DNA of 64,000 nucleotides from an uncultured Paraprevotella sp. (GTDB taxonomy: Bacteria; Bacteroidota; Bacteroidia; Bacteroidales; Bacteroidaceae). The stretch is from positions 47,168-111,167 of the forward strand of contig CALUIS010000009.1 in the NCBI GenBank assembly GCA_944320765.1, read 5' to 3'. The notes under the pieces are model-generated. The model was not told where the DNA came from. It did not search any database and worked only from the letters and a program-made list of their open reading frames with translations. A program made the translations under genes and the position numbers. Position 1 is the first letter of the stretch; each line of letters starts with the position of its first letter. Shown piece by piece: positions 7,678-17,289 of this stretch.

Positions 7678-10600
7678 TTATCTCACCATCACCTTCACGG
7701 CCTTCTTCGAACCGTCGGCCAGGATGTCCTGACGGATGTAGATGCCGCGCTGCTTCGGCTCGTCCACACGCACGCCGTTGATGGTGAACCACTGGCTGGC
7801 CACCACCTCGGCCGTGCCTTCGGCCACGGCGTCCTCCACGCTTGTCGTACCCATATCGTCCGGCTTGTTGGCATCGCCGTCACCCAAATAATAGAGGTGG
7901 AAGTCGTCAATGAGCATCCAGTCCATGCTGACACCGCCATCCTTGCGGACACCCAAATCGACAGACTCGCCTTCCTTCACGTAGAAGGACATGGCCACTT
8001 CGTAGTAGCCGTTATTGAACGAAGCCTTGGCACTGAGCCGGTCATTGCAGATTCGGTGATAAAGGAGGTCGTCATTGAACAAGGTGTCGTTCACCGCCGC
8101 ATCGTTGTTGTGGAACAGCACATCATGCACGCCGGCCGGCTGGCTGGCCAACGGTTCGGACAGCTGTCCGCTGGCCGTAGCTGCATAAACATATGCACGG
8201 ATTACCTCCGTGCCGTCACGGCGAGCCAAGGCAGCCGCCTCGTTGCTTCCATCACGGTAGAATCCATTGAGAGTCACGCGGTAGTACCCTTGCTTCAATG
8301 CATAAATGGTCTGATGGATGTCAGCATTCTCCGAATTGTAGTATTCAAATACAGAATCGTTGGCGGTAATCACTTCGGCCTTGTCGTAGGACACCTCCCA
8401 GCCGTCATAGTTGAAAGCTACCTCCGTGACATCCCCAGACTCATCCACCGTTTCCTCCTGGAATGACGGGTTCTTGATCATGGAAGTCACATCCACCGGC
8501 TCATCAACCGTGGCCGTGGTGAAGTCGATTTCGGCCGCCATCAGGTTGCCGTATGCTACTTGTAGGCTGTTCATGTCCTGTTCGATTTCCTCCAACGTGG
8601 CATACGCGTAACGCACCGAACCAGTCTCAGCCGCCCCTATTTTATCATCCACCTCATAAACAGCATCTATGAAGTCCTCACCACCTTGGTACTCGTTGTA
8701 AATCTCATCCTCTTTGGACAAATAACCGTTCACCAGTTCATTGATTTCCTCGAACTTCGTGTTCGCCGTGTTGAAGAGTTCGATGGCCGATTCGAGGGAA
8801 GCCATGGTCTTCACGAACTGTTCGGTGGTAATGGTTGCCTGCTGCACTACAGCCTGTGCATTGGTGATGGCCGTCAGCAAGCCGTTCACGGCCTCCTCCA
8901 CCATGCAGTCCGCCGTGGGCAAGGCCTGCGCCTCGGCAATCTTGGCGTTCAACGCCGCAACGGCACCCTGCTGCTGCTCGGCCTCGTCCTTCACGAGCGT
9001 GAGCTGGAAGTTGTCGAAGGCCACCCAAGCCTGGTCGCGATCCACGCCGGAGAGCCGGATGCCCAGACGGAGCGTGCCTTCCTCGCCTACGTAGCAGGTG
9101 ACGGAATTGAGATAGTTGAGCTTATCCGCCTGGAAGATGGCCTGCGCACCGGGCAAGCCGGTCGGCGTCCATTTCCCGTTCAGGGAATCCACGTTCATGT
9201 TGGCCAGTTCCTCGCAACCGCTGCCCATGTTAGTCTCCTGCGCGAAGTCGGCCACATGGTGGATCAGGGCGGAAGCATCGTTCCCGAAGATGGAAGCCTT
9301 CACCACATTGACCTCGTCTCCCTCCACGCCATAAACAGATTTCCACACGTCGCTGGCCGGGGAACTGGGCGAATAGAACGCCTGGGCCGTGATCTTGTAG
9401 AATCCTTCCGGCAGGCCGGTCAGCTCCTGAGACACTTCCCAGTCGCGCCCGTTCCACACCTCGGCCATGTTGTTGGCATGCTTGAAATCGCCGTTGCCGT
9501 TCTTGGTGAAAGTCCAGCTGTCGTTGTTGTCCGTGAAGTCCGCGTTCTGGATCAGCCCCGTCATGTTGGAGATGCTGCCGTCGCTCAACAGGCTCTGAAC
9601 ATCCTCGTTGTAGAGCCGCAAGGCCTCGTCGTAAGCCCCATCCATGTCCGCCATGGTGAGGGTTTTGTTACGGTATCCGCTCTGGACTGATGTATAGAAA
9701 GCCATGAACTTGGGGAAGGACACGCCCTGATAGGGACTATTCGAAGCAATGGCGATGATTTCATTCAGCGTCACATTGAACTGCTCGTAGGCCTCGATCT
9801 CCAGGTTCAAGGAGTCCATGCGGGTGTTCACCTGCACGAGGGCCGCGTACAAGTCGTCGTCGGACGCGCCGGAAACGGCCGCCAGCTCCTTGGCATGGGC
9901 GATGGCCTCGGTCAGCTTCGTGCCACATTCGGCGGTATAAGCCGATTGGGCCGCATCCAGATCGGCCTTGGCCTGCTCGGCCTCAGCCGCCACGCGGGCC
10001 AGCTCGCCGGCCATCCCGCCCTCGTTGCCCAGGAAGACGAGCTGCACGTTGTCGATGCCAATCCAGTTGCAGTTGGTGTTCTCGGTCATCAATCCCAGCG
10101 TGATGTCGCCGCCACGGTTATAGAAGTCCAAGGTGACGGCACGGGGGGCAGGAGCCGCCGGATCGTCCGGAGCCGGCTCTCCGTTCTTCAGTCCGCCATG
10201 CTTGATGGTCCAGGCCTCCGCACGGCTGTCGTTGGCAAAAAGGTAAACCCCGCAGGGCGTTTCCTGCCAGTCGGCCTGGTTGTAGCCCAAGGTCAGGGCC
10301 GACAAGCGGTAGCGCCCTTGCGGCATGCCCGTCAGCACCTGATGGATGTTGGCCGGAGTGGAATACGGGGCCGCATGCCACTTCTCGCAGAACCCGTTCA
10401 TCACGACGGCCTCGTCGTCCGGGTCGGAATAGGAGGTTCCGGTCTGGTGACCCAAGCCCACGCTGGTCTCCGTATCCGTCCAGCCTGTGTTCCCCCCGTC
10501 AAAGTTCGGGTTGGTGATGTAACTGGTGAAGTCTTTCGGGTTCGCTTCCGTGGCGCCCTCTCCCGCCATGTTGTTCACGGCCACGGTCAGCTCACTGGCG

Positions 10601-11355
10601 GCAGAGGTGATTACCTCCGCCGTGGCATCCGTGCCGTTGAAGAGGGCCTCGTATTTGGCCACGTCCGTATAGCCCTGTTCGGCCGCCAGGTTCAAGGCCG
10701 TGCGCAGCGGGCCGTTCTTGGCCTGATACACCTCCCATTCCTCGGGAGTGACGAACTGCCAGTCCACCCCGGCGTCCTCAAATCCGACCGCATTCGGGTC
10801 CGTCAAGGGATTCACGTTGAAGGTCGTCATGTCCGCCACGCCCCAGAAGCCGTTGGCGTACATCGTGCTTCCGGACTCCGCGCCGTAAGTGGGATCTTGG
10901 GCCACCACCTTGATGCGGTAATAATCGTTGTCGGCGTTCTTCGTGATGGCATAGAGCATATGGCCTTCCGATCCGCAGTCAATCCAAGCCTCACTCTCGC
11001 TAGTCATGTACACCTCATGGAAACGGTTGCCGTTTGCCTTGCCTTCCAACATGTTGAAAATCCAACCTTCACCTGGTACCGTAGGTTCTTGGCCATACAA
11101 GCCGGCACGCTCCTCACCGTAGGTCAACGTGACTTCCAACCCGAGGGAATCCACGGCCAAGCGCGTGTCATTGGCCCCGAGGAACTTGCCCGTGGCCACA
11201 TGGTAGAGGTAGTACTTCCCGCCGCCTTTCTCGTCTTCCGTGAGGTTGGGCGTGGCGACCACGATGTCGGGCCGCCCGTATTGCTGGGCCCAGAGGGGCA
11301 TCGTGGAAGAAGTTGCGCAGCACAAAGCGATGGCTGCAAGTAACTGATTTTTCAT
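7678..11355 (-). CDS. Giant modular secreted protein B, paralogue of protein A
   Basis: A 1,225-residue protein with signal peptide (to 'STMPLWA'). It has the same architecture as its downstream neighbour: an N-terminal module with 'YLYHVATGKFLGAND', jelly-roll-like modules opening 'ITNPNFDGGNTGWTD', 'IQNADFTDNNDSWTF' and 'IKNPSFQEE', each ending near a 'DNVQLVFLG' or 'DDFHLYYLG' strand, and helical spacers with repeated Ala/Glu. The final 50 residues are almost identical to those of protein A, while the rest is diverged. This suggests an old tandem duplication whose 3' ends were kept alike. The leader upstream of 11355 is AT-rich, but no consensus promoter was found. Function unknown. Confidence 0.7.
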   Translation of the reverse strand: MKNQLLAAIALCCATSSTMPLWAQQYGRPDIVVATPNLTEDEKGGGKYYLYHVATGKFLGANDTRLAVDSLGLEVTLTYGEERAGLYGQEPTVPGEGWIFNMLEGKANGNRFHEVYMTSESEAWIDCGSEGHMLYAITKNADNDYYRIKVVAQDPTYGAESGSTMYANGFWGVADMTTFNVNPLTDPNAVGFEDAGVDWQFVTPEEWEVYQAKNGPLRTALNLAAEQGYTDVAKYEALFNGTDATAEVITSAASELTVAVNNMAGEGATEANPKDFTSYITNPNFDGGNTGWTDTETSVGLGHQTGTSYSDPDDEAVVMNGFCEKWHAAPYSTPANIHQVLTGMPQGRYRLSALTLGYNQADWQETPCGVYLFANDSRAEAWTIKHGGLKNGEPAPDDPAAPAPRAVTLDFYNRGGDITLGLMTENTNCNWIGIDNVQLVFLGNEGGMAGELARVAAEAEQAKADLDAAQSAYTAECGTKLTEAIAHAKELAAVSGASDDDLYAALVQVNTRMDSLNLEIEAYEQFNVTLNEIIAIASNSPYQGVSFPKFMAFYTSVQSGYRNKTLTMADMDGAYDEALRLYNEDVQSLLSDGSISNMTGLIQNADFTDNNDSWTFTKNGNGDFKHANNMAEVWNGRDWEVSQELTGLPEGFYKITAQAFYSPSSPASDVWKSVYGVEGDEVNVVKASIFGNDASALIHHVADFAQETNMGSGCEELANMNVDSLNGKWTPTGLPGAQAIFQADKLNYLNSVTCYVGEEGTLRLGIRLSGVDRDQAWVAFDNFQLTLVKDEAEQQQGAVAALNAKIAEAQALPTADCMVEEAVNGLLTAITNAQAVVQQATITTEQFVKTMASLESAIELFNTANTKFEEINELVNGYLSKEDEIYNEYQGGEDFIDAVYEVDDKIGAAETGSVRYAYATLEEIEQDMNSLQVAYGNLMAAEIDFTTATVDEPVDVTSMIKNPSFQEETVDESGDVTEVAFNYDGWEVSYDKAEVITANDSVFEYYNSENADIHQTIYALKQGYYRVTLNGFYRDGSNEAAALARRDGTEVIRAYVYAATASGQLSEPLASQPAGVHDVLFHNNDAAVNDTLFNDDLLYHRICNDRLSAKASFNNGYYEVAMSFYVKEGESVDLGVRKDGGVSMDWMLIDDFHLYYLGDGDANKPDDMGTTSVEDAVAEGTAEVVASQWFTINGVRVDEPKQRGIYIRQDILADGSKKAVKVMVR

Positions 11356-11546
11356 CTCATCTTGTTTTAAAGGGTTAATAAATCCATTTTCGCTTTTCTC
11401 GCTTTCTATAATGTATTACGAACAAGCCCCCCAAAATGCACAAAAGGAAGCCCACTTTTTTCCGGAGTTTATCACTTTTTAAGATTTCAGGCCCGCCCTT
11501 CCCGCTTTTCTCCCGCCTCGCGCCGCGCCAAACCAAACTTTTTCCC

Positions 11547-11554
11547 TAATTTTG
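11547..11554 (+). promoter_or_regulatory. Candidate -7 element for the HAD hydrolase
   Basis: TAATTTTG, followed by GC, matches the Bacteroidales -7 box. No consensus -33 is seen 20 bases upstream. It would give a leader of about 80 bases carrying the TATATATA tract at 11593-11602. Confidence 0.45.
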
Positions 11555-11584
11555 CAACCGGAAGGGAGCGACTGCCCCGCCCCT

Positions 11585-11604
11585 ACACCTATTATATATA
11601 TAAG
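11585..11604 (+). repeat. AT-rich 20-mer shared with 21196-21215
   Basis: ACACCTATTATATATATAAG occurs here in a leader region and again, base for base, inside the WecA-like coding sequence. It stands out strongly in this GC-rich DNA. Confidence 0.6.
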
Positions 11605-11642
11605 AAGAAAAGAATCATCCAACACTAAAAAAATAGAGAACT

Positions 11643-12068
11643 ATGATTATCGCCGTAGACTTTGACGGGACCATCGTGGAACACCGCTACCCGGAAATCG
11701 GACGCGAGATTCCCTTCGCCGTCGAGACATTAAAAAAACTGATTGAGGACCGACACCAGCTCATCCTGTGGAGCGTGAGGGAAGGCCGCCTGCTGGACGA
11801 GGCGGTGGAATGGTGCCGGCAGAGAGGGCTGGAGTTCTATGCCGTGAACAAGGACTTCCCCGAGGAGGACACGGAAAAGAACCGCCACTACAGCCGCAAG
11901 CTGAAGGCGGACCTCTTCATCGACGACCGCAACCTGGGCGGACTGCCGGACTGGGGCACCATCTACCGGATGATACGCGAGAAGAAATCCATGGCCCAGC
12001 TGCTGCAGGAGGAATGGGAGGAAGAGCAGCCCGTGATGCCGAAGAAGAAAAAGTGGTGGCAGCGGTAA
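11643..12068 (+). CDS. BT0820-like HAD superfamily hydrolase
   Basis: A cytoplasmic 141-residue HAD-type hydrolase. The catalytic motif DFDGT lies at residues 6-10 (MIIAVDFDGTIVEH), motif II is near 'LILWSVREGRLL', and the motif IV acidic pair is in 'LKADLFIDDRNLGG'. There is no cap domain, as in the small BT0820-type phosphatases of Bacteroides. The substrate is not predictable. It stands alone between a long leader region and a strong hairpin terminator. The C-terminus is lysine-rich (PKKKKWWQR). Confidence 0.85.
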   Translation: MIIAVDFDGTIVEHRYPEIGREIPFAVETLKKLIEDRHQLILWSVREGRLLDEAVEWCRQRGLEFYAVNKDFPEEDTEKNRHYSRKLKADLFIDDRNLGGLPDWGTIYRMIREKKSMAQLLQEEWEEEQPVMPKKKKWWQR

Positions 12069-12105
12069 GGCAAGGGAAGATGTAAACAAGCAACGCTCAA
12101 AAAGT

Positions 12106-12151
12106 GAAGTGCGCCCCAAAAGTTTTGTGTCCAACTTTTGGGGCGCACTTC
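12106..12151. terminator. Bidirectional 19-bp hairpin terminator
   Basis: GAAGTGCGCCCCAAAAGTT (12106-12124) pairs perfectly with 12133-12151 around an 8-base loop, flanked by A-rich and T-rich ends. It separates the convergent HAD hydrolase and tyrosine kinase genes. Confidence 0.9.
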
Positions 12152-12182
12152 ATTTTCCTTTTGGGATGATTCTTTAAAGGAA

Positions 12183-14702
12183 TCAATCCTTGTCGTCGAA
12201 GCTGTCTTCCCGTATGTAGTGCTTCGTGGACTTCCCGCCACTCTTATGACGATGCATGTCGGAAGAGGGCGCTTCACCATAATGACCGTAACTACCGTAT
12301 GCACCATACGTCCCGTACGAGCCGTAGCGCCCGTAGCGCCCGTACTGGCCGTAACCGTAATAATAGCCGTACTTGCGCTGGCTCAGGTCCACGCCGTTCA
12401 GCACCAGGTTCATCTTAGGCAGCTTGCCTTCGGCCTTAATCTCATTAATCAGCTTGAAATTACTCTTAAGCGAATAGTCGCAACGGCACACCACCAAAGT
12501 GGCATTGGCCAAACGGCCCAGCAACAAAGTGTCGCTCACCAGCCCCAACGGCGGCGTGTCGACAATCACCATGTCGTACCACTGGCGGAAACGCGTGAAA
12601 GCGTCGTCCAGCCTCTCGGACGTGATCAGCTCTCCCGGATTGGGCGGTATCAGGCCCGCCGGCAGCACGTCGAGGTTCTTATGGATGCCGGAGTTGAAAA
12701 TCTGCTCGCGGAGGAAATCGTCCGAATTGTCCTCCTCTGCCAGATAGGTGGTCAGGCCGTGCGACCCCGACGTCAGGCCGAAAAGCTTCGCCAGACGGGG
12801 CTTGCGGATGTCCAGCCCCACCACCAGCACCTTCCAGCCCATCAGGGCCATGCTCATGGCCAGGTTGGTGGAGACGAAAGTCTTGCCCTCTCCCGGTATC
12901 GCGGAAGTGCAAATCAGGACTTTCTCGCTCCGCTTCATGATGAAGCCCAAGTTGGTGCGCAAGGAGCGGAAGGTTTCCTCCATCATGTCGTTGGTGTTCT
13001 CGCGCACCACGATGGCCCGCCGCCCGTCCTTCAGCCCGGAGGCCACAAAGATGTCGGCCAGCACCGGGATGTCGGTCAGCTTCTCTATGTCGTTGCGCCC
13101 CTCGATGCGGTAGCGCATCTTGTCCCTCACGTAAATCAGCCCGCCGGGAATGGCCACTCCCATCACCAGCGCGATGAGGGCCACCAGCTTCTTCCTGGGC
13201 GACACGGGGCGTATGGTGCTCTCCGGCGCGTCGATGACCTGCGCCTTGTCCACCGTGGAAGCCAGCGAAATGGCGTTCTCCTCCCGCTTCTGCAACAGGA
13301 TCTGGTAGAGCGTGGCCTTGACGGATTGCTGCCGGCCGATGTCGGTCAGCACACGCTCCTGCGTGGGGGCGTTGGACAAGCGTCCCGTAAAGAGTTCATA
13401 TTGCTCGTCGATGTTGCGCTTGCGCACACGGAGGTTGTCGTACACCGTAGCCAAGGAATGGCGGATACCCGGATAGAGCGAAGAAATGGCGTTGGTGGCC
13501 GCCACGACCACCGGAGAAGATTCCGGCACGGTCTTCAGCAGGCGGTTGCGGTCCACCACCTTGGCGTTATATTCGGCAATCAGGCTGTTCAAGCCCTCGT
13601 CCGTCAGTCCGAGATTGGCGGGAATCACCTGCATGTAGTTGGCCGGGTTATCCACGTATTCTTTCAACGACTTGACCAACAGCATCTGCGTCTGCAGCCC
13701 CACCTGCTGGGTCTGGTACGTCTCAATGCCCTTATAAGCCGCCTCGGCGTCCGCCGTCAGGTTGACCAGCTGGTTCTGGCGTTTATAGGTCTCCAGGTCC
13801 GACTCTGTGTCGCCCAGCTCGGCATCGATAATCTGGATGCGGCGGTTGACGAAAGCCTCCGTCTTGAGCGCCACCTCGTTCTTCACCTCGTTGGCGTCCT
13901 CATTGTAGACCCGGATCAGCTCGTTCAGGTAATCTTCCGCACGGCGCGTGTGCGTGTCGTTGATGGCCAGACGGGCTATGGTGGTCATCTTGCTGATCGG
14001 CTCGATGCTCATGGCCCCCATGAACGCGTCCGCCATCCAGGACGGATGGTAGATGTAAATCTTCAGGTCGCGGTCGTCAAAGACACACGTGGTGTCGGGG
14101 TTCTGGCGCAGGGACACCCATCCGGAAGGCGTGTTCACCCTCACCGGCAACGACTTGACGTCGGCCTCGAACTTCTCCTCCAAGGCCTCGCCCTCGATGT
14201 GGTACCCTCCTCCGTCCACCGGCGTGAGCTTCAGGTAGACCGGCATGGACAAGGTATCCAAATAAACCTTGGACATATCAGCCACGACCGGCGACGTGCG
14301 GTAAAGCTCCTCGTCGCGCACCACGCCGTCGAACGCATAACGGGTGTACAGTTTCAGGTTGGTGACCGCCCGCCGGGCCAACGTCTTGCTGCTCAGGATT
14401 TCCACCTCGTTGTCGAAACCGTTGCTGTTCGTCACGAATCCCAGCTGCGTGAAGTCCGCCAGCCCTCCTCCCCGCATACGGGCATAAGGGTCGTCTTCCT
14501 TGATGAGGACCTCGGCCCACGTGGTATAGACGGGCGACTTGTATCTTAAATATAAAAAGGCAAGGACCAGGCAAGCGAAGACGGAAATGGCGAACCAATG
14601 CCAGTGCAGGATCACCGCATCCAGAATCTCCTTGTAATTGATGCCGGACTCCTGCTCTTCCGCTCCCTGTTCAGTCTGGTAAGTCTTGTTGGACGTGTTC
14701 AT
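12183..14702 (-). CDS. Polysaccharide co-polymerase / tyrosine autokinase (Wzc-like)
   Basis: An 839-residue inner-membrane protein controlling polysaccharide chain length and export. The N-terminus has a membrane helix ('WHWFAISVFACLVLAFLYL') and a Wzz domain; a long coiled periplasmic region and a second helix ('KKLVALIALVMGVAIPGGLI') follow. The cytoplasmic BY-kinase domain has Walker A 'SAIPGEGKT', Walker A' 'VVGLDIRKPRLA' and Walker B 'MVIVDTPPLG'. The tail carries 13 tyrosines in 33 residues as YGx repeats, the expected autophosphorylation cluster but unusually regular. The ATG at 14702 is chosen: a TTG at 14726 would sit on the predicted transcription start. It is divergent from the sugar transferase at 14909. 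Confidence 0.92.
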   Translation of the reverse strand: MNTSNKTYQTEQGAEEQESGINYKEILDAVILHWHWFAISVFACLVLAFLYLRYKSPVYTTWAEVLIKEDDPYARMRGGGLADFTQLGFVTNSNGFDNEVEILSSKTLARRAVTNLKLYTRYAFDGVVRDEELYRTSPVVADMSKVYLDTLSMPVYLKLTPVDGGGYHIEGEALEEKFEADVKSLPVRVNTPSGWVSLRQNPDTTCVFDDRDLKIYIYHPSWMADAFMGAMSIEPISKMTTIARLAINDTHTRRAEDYLNELIRVYNEDANEVKNEVALKTEAFVNRRIQIIDAELGDTESDLETYKRQNQLVNLTADAEAAYKGIETYQTQQVGLQTQMLLVKSLKEYVDNPANYMQVIPANLGLTDEGLNSLIAEYNAKVVDRNRLLKTVPESSPVVVAATNAISSLYPGIRHSLATVYDNLRVRKRNIDEQYELFTGRLSNAPTQERVLTDIGRQQSVKATLYQILLQKREENAISLASTVDKAQVIDAPESTIRPVSPRKKLVALIALVMGVAIPGGLIYVRDKMRYRIEGRNDIEKLTDIPVLADIFVASGLKDGRRAIVVRENTNDMMEETFRSLRTNLGFIMKRSEKVLICTSAIPGEGKTFVSTNLAMSMALMGWKVLVVGLDIRKPRLAKLFGLTSGSHGLTTYLAEEDNSDDFLREQIFNSGIHKNLDVLPAGLIPPNPGELITSERLDDAFTRFRQWYDMVIVDTPPLGLVSDTLLLGRLANATLVVCRCDYSLKSNFKLINEIKAEGKLPKMNLVLNGVDLSQRKYGYYYGYGQYGRYGRYGSYGTYGAYGSYGHYGEAPSSDMHRHKSGGKSTKHYIREDSFDDKD

Positions 14703-14730
14703 AAGTTCTATAATTATCCGATTCAAACTG

Positions 14731-14762
14731 CAAAGTTAGAAATGTTTTACATACGCGCCAAA
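14731..14762 (-). promoter_or_regulatory. Promoter of the Wzc-like gene
   Basis: On the minus strand TTTG (14759-14762), 20 bases, TAACTTTG (14731-14738). The predicted start near 14724 leaves about 22 bases before the ATG at 14702. Confidence 0.8.
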
Positions 14763-14842
14763 CAAAAGCCGCATTTTGTTCGCCGTCCAAACCATTTTTA
14801 GGAATTGAACCGTTATGAACATCTTTTTCTGGGCGGTCTCCC

Positions 14843-14873
14843 TTGCGCATTCCAATAAAAATATATACATTCG
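14843..14873 (+). promoter_or_regulatory. Promoter of the sugar transferase / rfbA unit
   Basis: TTG (14843-14845), 20 bases, TACATTCG (14866-14873), one mismatch to TAnnTTTG. It leaves a leader of about 30 bases. Confidence 0.6.
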
Positions 14874-14908
14874 CATCCACGTAACCATACTTTACAAGAA
14901 AAACAGAC

Positions 14909-16318
14909 ATGAAGATCAAGAACCTGGAAGAATCCGGCATCGTCAAGGCGGCCGTCACCTGCAACGACATCATCCTGTTCCTCGTCAGCTATTGGACGGC
15001 TTTCGCCCTGACCCACGGATTCGCGGCAGCCTGCGAATTCCCCTACACGCTGAAAGTGAAACTGCTTATCGGCGCGCTATCCATCTTCCCCACCTTATAC
15101 ATCGCACCGCCGATATTCATGAAACGTCTGGTGCAAGGCGACAACATCCTGGAACGCGCCATCTACACCGTCTGCCTGCAGACCTTGTTCATGCTGGCCA
15201 TTTTGGGACTGCTGCGATACATGGACATCAGCGGCAAGGAACTGGTGGCGGGCGCCTCGATGTTCTTCCTCCTCCTGTACGGGGAACGGAGCCTGGCACA
15301 CCACCTGCTGAAATACAACCGTGCGAAAGGACGCAACTTGAGATATGTGGTGCTGGTGGGGCATCCCTGGAACCTGGCGGACATCTACCATACGCTCAAC
15401 GACCACTCCCTCGGATTCAAAATCATGGGAATCTTCACCCGGAAAGAAATTCCGGAAGAGATGCAAGGGCTGAAAAAGCTGGGCGACCGGAAAGCCGTGA
15501 TGGACTACCTGCGCCGGCATCCTGAAGTGAGCGACCTCTACATGGTGCCGGACACGGACTACACCGTGGAAACAGAAGAAATCTTCCGCTACTGCGAGGA
15601 CCACATGATACGCTTCTACGCCCTGCCCGTCTTTCTGGAGTTCCTGACCAAGCGGATGGAACTGTCCCACCTGGGAAGCACCATGCTCCTGAGCGTGCGC
15701 ACCGAACCGCTGCAGGACCCGGTGAACCGCGCCATAAAAAGAACGTTCGACCTGGTGGTATCCGGTGTCTTCCTGCTCACCGTGTTCCCCGTCATCTTTA
15801 TCATAGCGGGCATCATCATCAAGACCCAAAGCCCGGGACCGATTTTCTTCCGGCAGAAACGCACCGGGCTGGACGGAAAGGAATTCTATTGCCTGAAGTT
15901 CCGAAGCATGCACGTGAACAAGGATGCCGACCGGATACAAGCCACGAAGGACGACCCCCGCAAGTTCAAGTTCGGCGACCTGATGCGCAAGACGAACATC
16001 GACGAGTTCCCGCAGTTCATCAATGTGTTCAAGGGCGAAATGAGCCTCGTGGGCCCGCGCCCGCACATGCTGCTCCACACCCAAGAGTATTCCCGCCTGA
16101 TCCGCCGCTACATGGTGCGCCACCTGGTGAAGCCCGGCATCACAGGCTGGGCACAAGTGCAAGGATTCCGCGGGGAGACCAAGACGCTGGAACAGATGGA
16201 GAACCGCGTGAAGGCCGACATCTGGTATGTGGAGAACTGGCGGTTCAGCCTGGACCTGCGCATCATGTGGCGCACGGTGATGAACATGCTCCGGCACAAC
16301 GAGGAGAACGCATATTAA
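14909..16318 (+). CDS. Undecaprenyl-phosphate sugar phosphotransferase (WcaJ-like)
   Basis: Predicted initiating enzyme that moves a sugar-1-phosphate, often glucose-1-phosphate, onto undecaprenyl phosphate to start exopolysaccharide repeat synthesis. At 469 residues it has four N-terminal membrane helices, a Rossmann-like CoA-binding-type middle ('[15 protein letters not shown]'), and the C-terminal bacterial sugar transferase domain. That domain begins '[14 protein letters not shown]' with '[13 protein letters not shown]', 'LKFRSMHV', '[13 protein letters not shown]', 'MSLVGPRP' and '[10 protein letters not shown]'. The 20-base gap to rfbA indicates one transcript. A second, short-form transferase lies at 35142, so the sugar started by each probably differs. 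Confidence 0.92.
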   Translation: MKIKNLEESGIVKAAVTCNDIILFLVSYWTAFALTHGFAAACEFPYTLKVKLLIGALSIFPTLYIAPPIFMKRLVQGDNILERAIYTVCLQTLFMLAILGLLRYMDISGKELVAGASMFFLLLYGERSLAHHLLKYNRAKGRNLRYVVLVGHPWNLADIYHTLNDHSLGFKIMGIFTRKEIPEEMQGLKKLGDRKAVMDYLRRHPEVSDLYMVPDTDYTVETEEIFRYCEDHMIRFYALPVFLEFLTKRMELSHLGSTMLLSVRTEPLQDPVNRAIKRTFDLVVSGVFLLTVFPVIFIIAGIIIKTQSPGPIFFRQKRTGLDGKEFYCLKFRSMHVNKDADRIQATKDDPRKFKFGDLMRKTNIDEFPQFINVFKGEMSLVGPRPHMLLHTQEYSRLIRRYMVRHLVKPGITGWAQVQGFRGETKTLEQMENRVKADIWYVENWRFSLDLRIMWRTVMNMLRHNEENAY

Positions 16319-16338
16319 CCCTATACATTATTATATAT

Positions 16339-17226
16339 ATGAAAGGTATCGTATTGGCCGGAGGGTCGGGCACACGCCTCTACCCCATCACCAAAGGAGT
16401 GAGCAAGCAACTGCTGCCCATCTTCGACAAGCCCATGATTTATTACCCCGTGTCGGTGCTGATGCTGGCCGGCATCCGCGACATCCTCATCATCTCCACC
16501 CCGCACGACCTGCCCGGTTTCCGGCGGCTGCTGGGCGACGGGAGCGACTTCGGCGTGCGCTTCGAATACGCCGAACAGCCCTCGCCCGACGGGCTGGCAC
16601 AGGCCTTCATCATCGGCAAGGAATTCATCGGCAATGACAGCGTGTGCCTCGTGCTGGGCGACAACATCTTCCACGGCGCGGGCTTCACCGGCCTGCTGCG
16701 GGAGGCCGTCCGCAACGCCGAACAAGACGGGAACGCCACGGTGTTCGGCTATTGGGTGAACGACCCCGAACGCTACGGCGTGGCCGAATTCGACAAGGAA
16801 GGCAACTGCCTCAGCATCGAGGAGAAACCGGCCAAGCCCAAAAGCAACTATGCCGTGGTGGGACTCTACTTCTACCCCAACAGCGTGGTGGACGTAGCGG
16901 CGCAGATCAAGCCGTCCGCCCGCGGCGAGTTGGAAATCACCACCGTGAACCAAGTATACCTGGCCGGGAAAAAGCTGAAAGTGCAGACCTTGGGCCGCGG
17001 GTTCGCCTGGCTGGACACCGGCACGCACGACAGCCTCTCGGAAGCCTCCACCTTCATCGAAGTCATCGAGAAAAGGCAAGGCCTGAAAATCGCCTGCCTG
17101 GAAGGCATCGCCTACCGGAAAGGGTGGATCGACGCGCAGAAGCTCAAGGAGCTGGCACAGCCCATGCTGAAAAACCCCTACGGGCAATACCTGCTGCGGC
17201 TGAGCGAGGAAGAGCCGCGCCCGTAG
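16339..17226 (+). CDS. rfbA: Glucose-1-phosphate thymidylyltransferase
   Basis: Makes dTDP-glucose from glucose-1-phosphate and dTTP, the first step to dTDP-rhamnose and other deoxysugars. It has 295 residues, the usual length. The nucleotidyltransferase signature [20 protein letters not shown] is at the N-terminus, with '[10 protein letters not shown]' and '[17 protein letters not shown]' later. The ATG at 16339 overlaps the end of a TATATATA tract. rfbB, rfbC and rfbD are not in this window. It is co-directional with the sugar transferase and probably in its operon. Confidence 0.97.
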   Translation: MKGIVLAGGSGTRLYPITKGVSKQLLPIFDKPMIYYPVSVLMLAGIRDILIISTPHDLPGFRRLLGDGSDFGVRFEYAEQPSPDGLAQAFIIGKEFIGNDSVCLVLGDNIFHGAGFTGLLREAVRNAEQDGNATVFGYWVNDPERYGVAEFDKEGNCLSIEEKPAKPKSNYAVVGLYFYPNSVVDVAAQIKPSARGELEITTVNQVYLAGKKLKVQTLGRGFAWLDTGTHDSLSEASTFIEVIEKRQGLKIACLEGIAYRKGWIDAQKLKELAQPMLKNPYGQYLLRLSEEEPRP

Positions 17227-17289
17227 GAACGCAGGCCGCACCTTTTTCACGGGCGGAAAGGACAAAGGCGCGAAAAAAACGCGTTTCAC

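Noticed and set aside
12273..12371. Short tandem DNA repeat as a non-coding element
   Set aside because: It is the coding sequence of the YGx tail of the kinase; kept as a finding about the protein instead.
12138..14549. 803-codon open frame antisense to the Wzc-like gene
   Set aside because: A shadow of GC-rich codons; the minus-strand gene has full domain evidence, and this frame has none.
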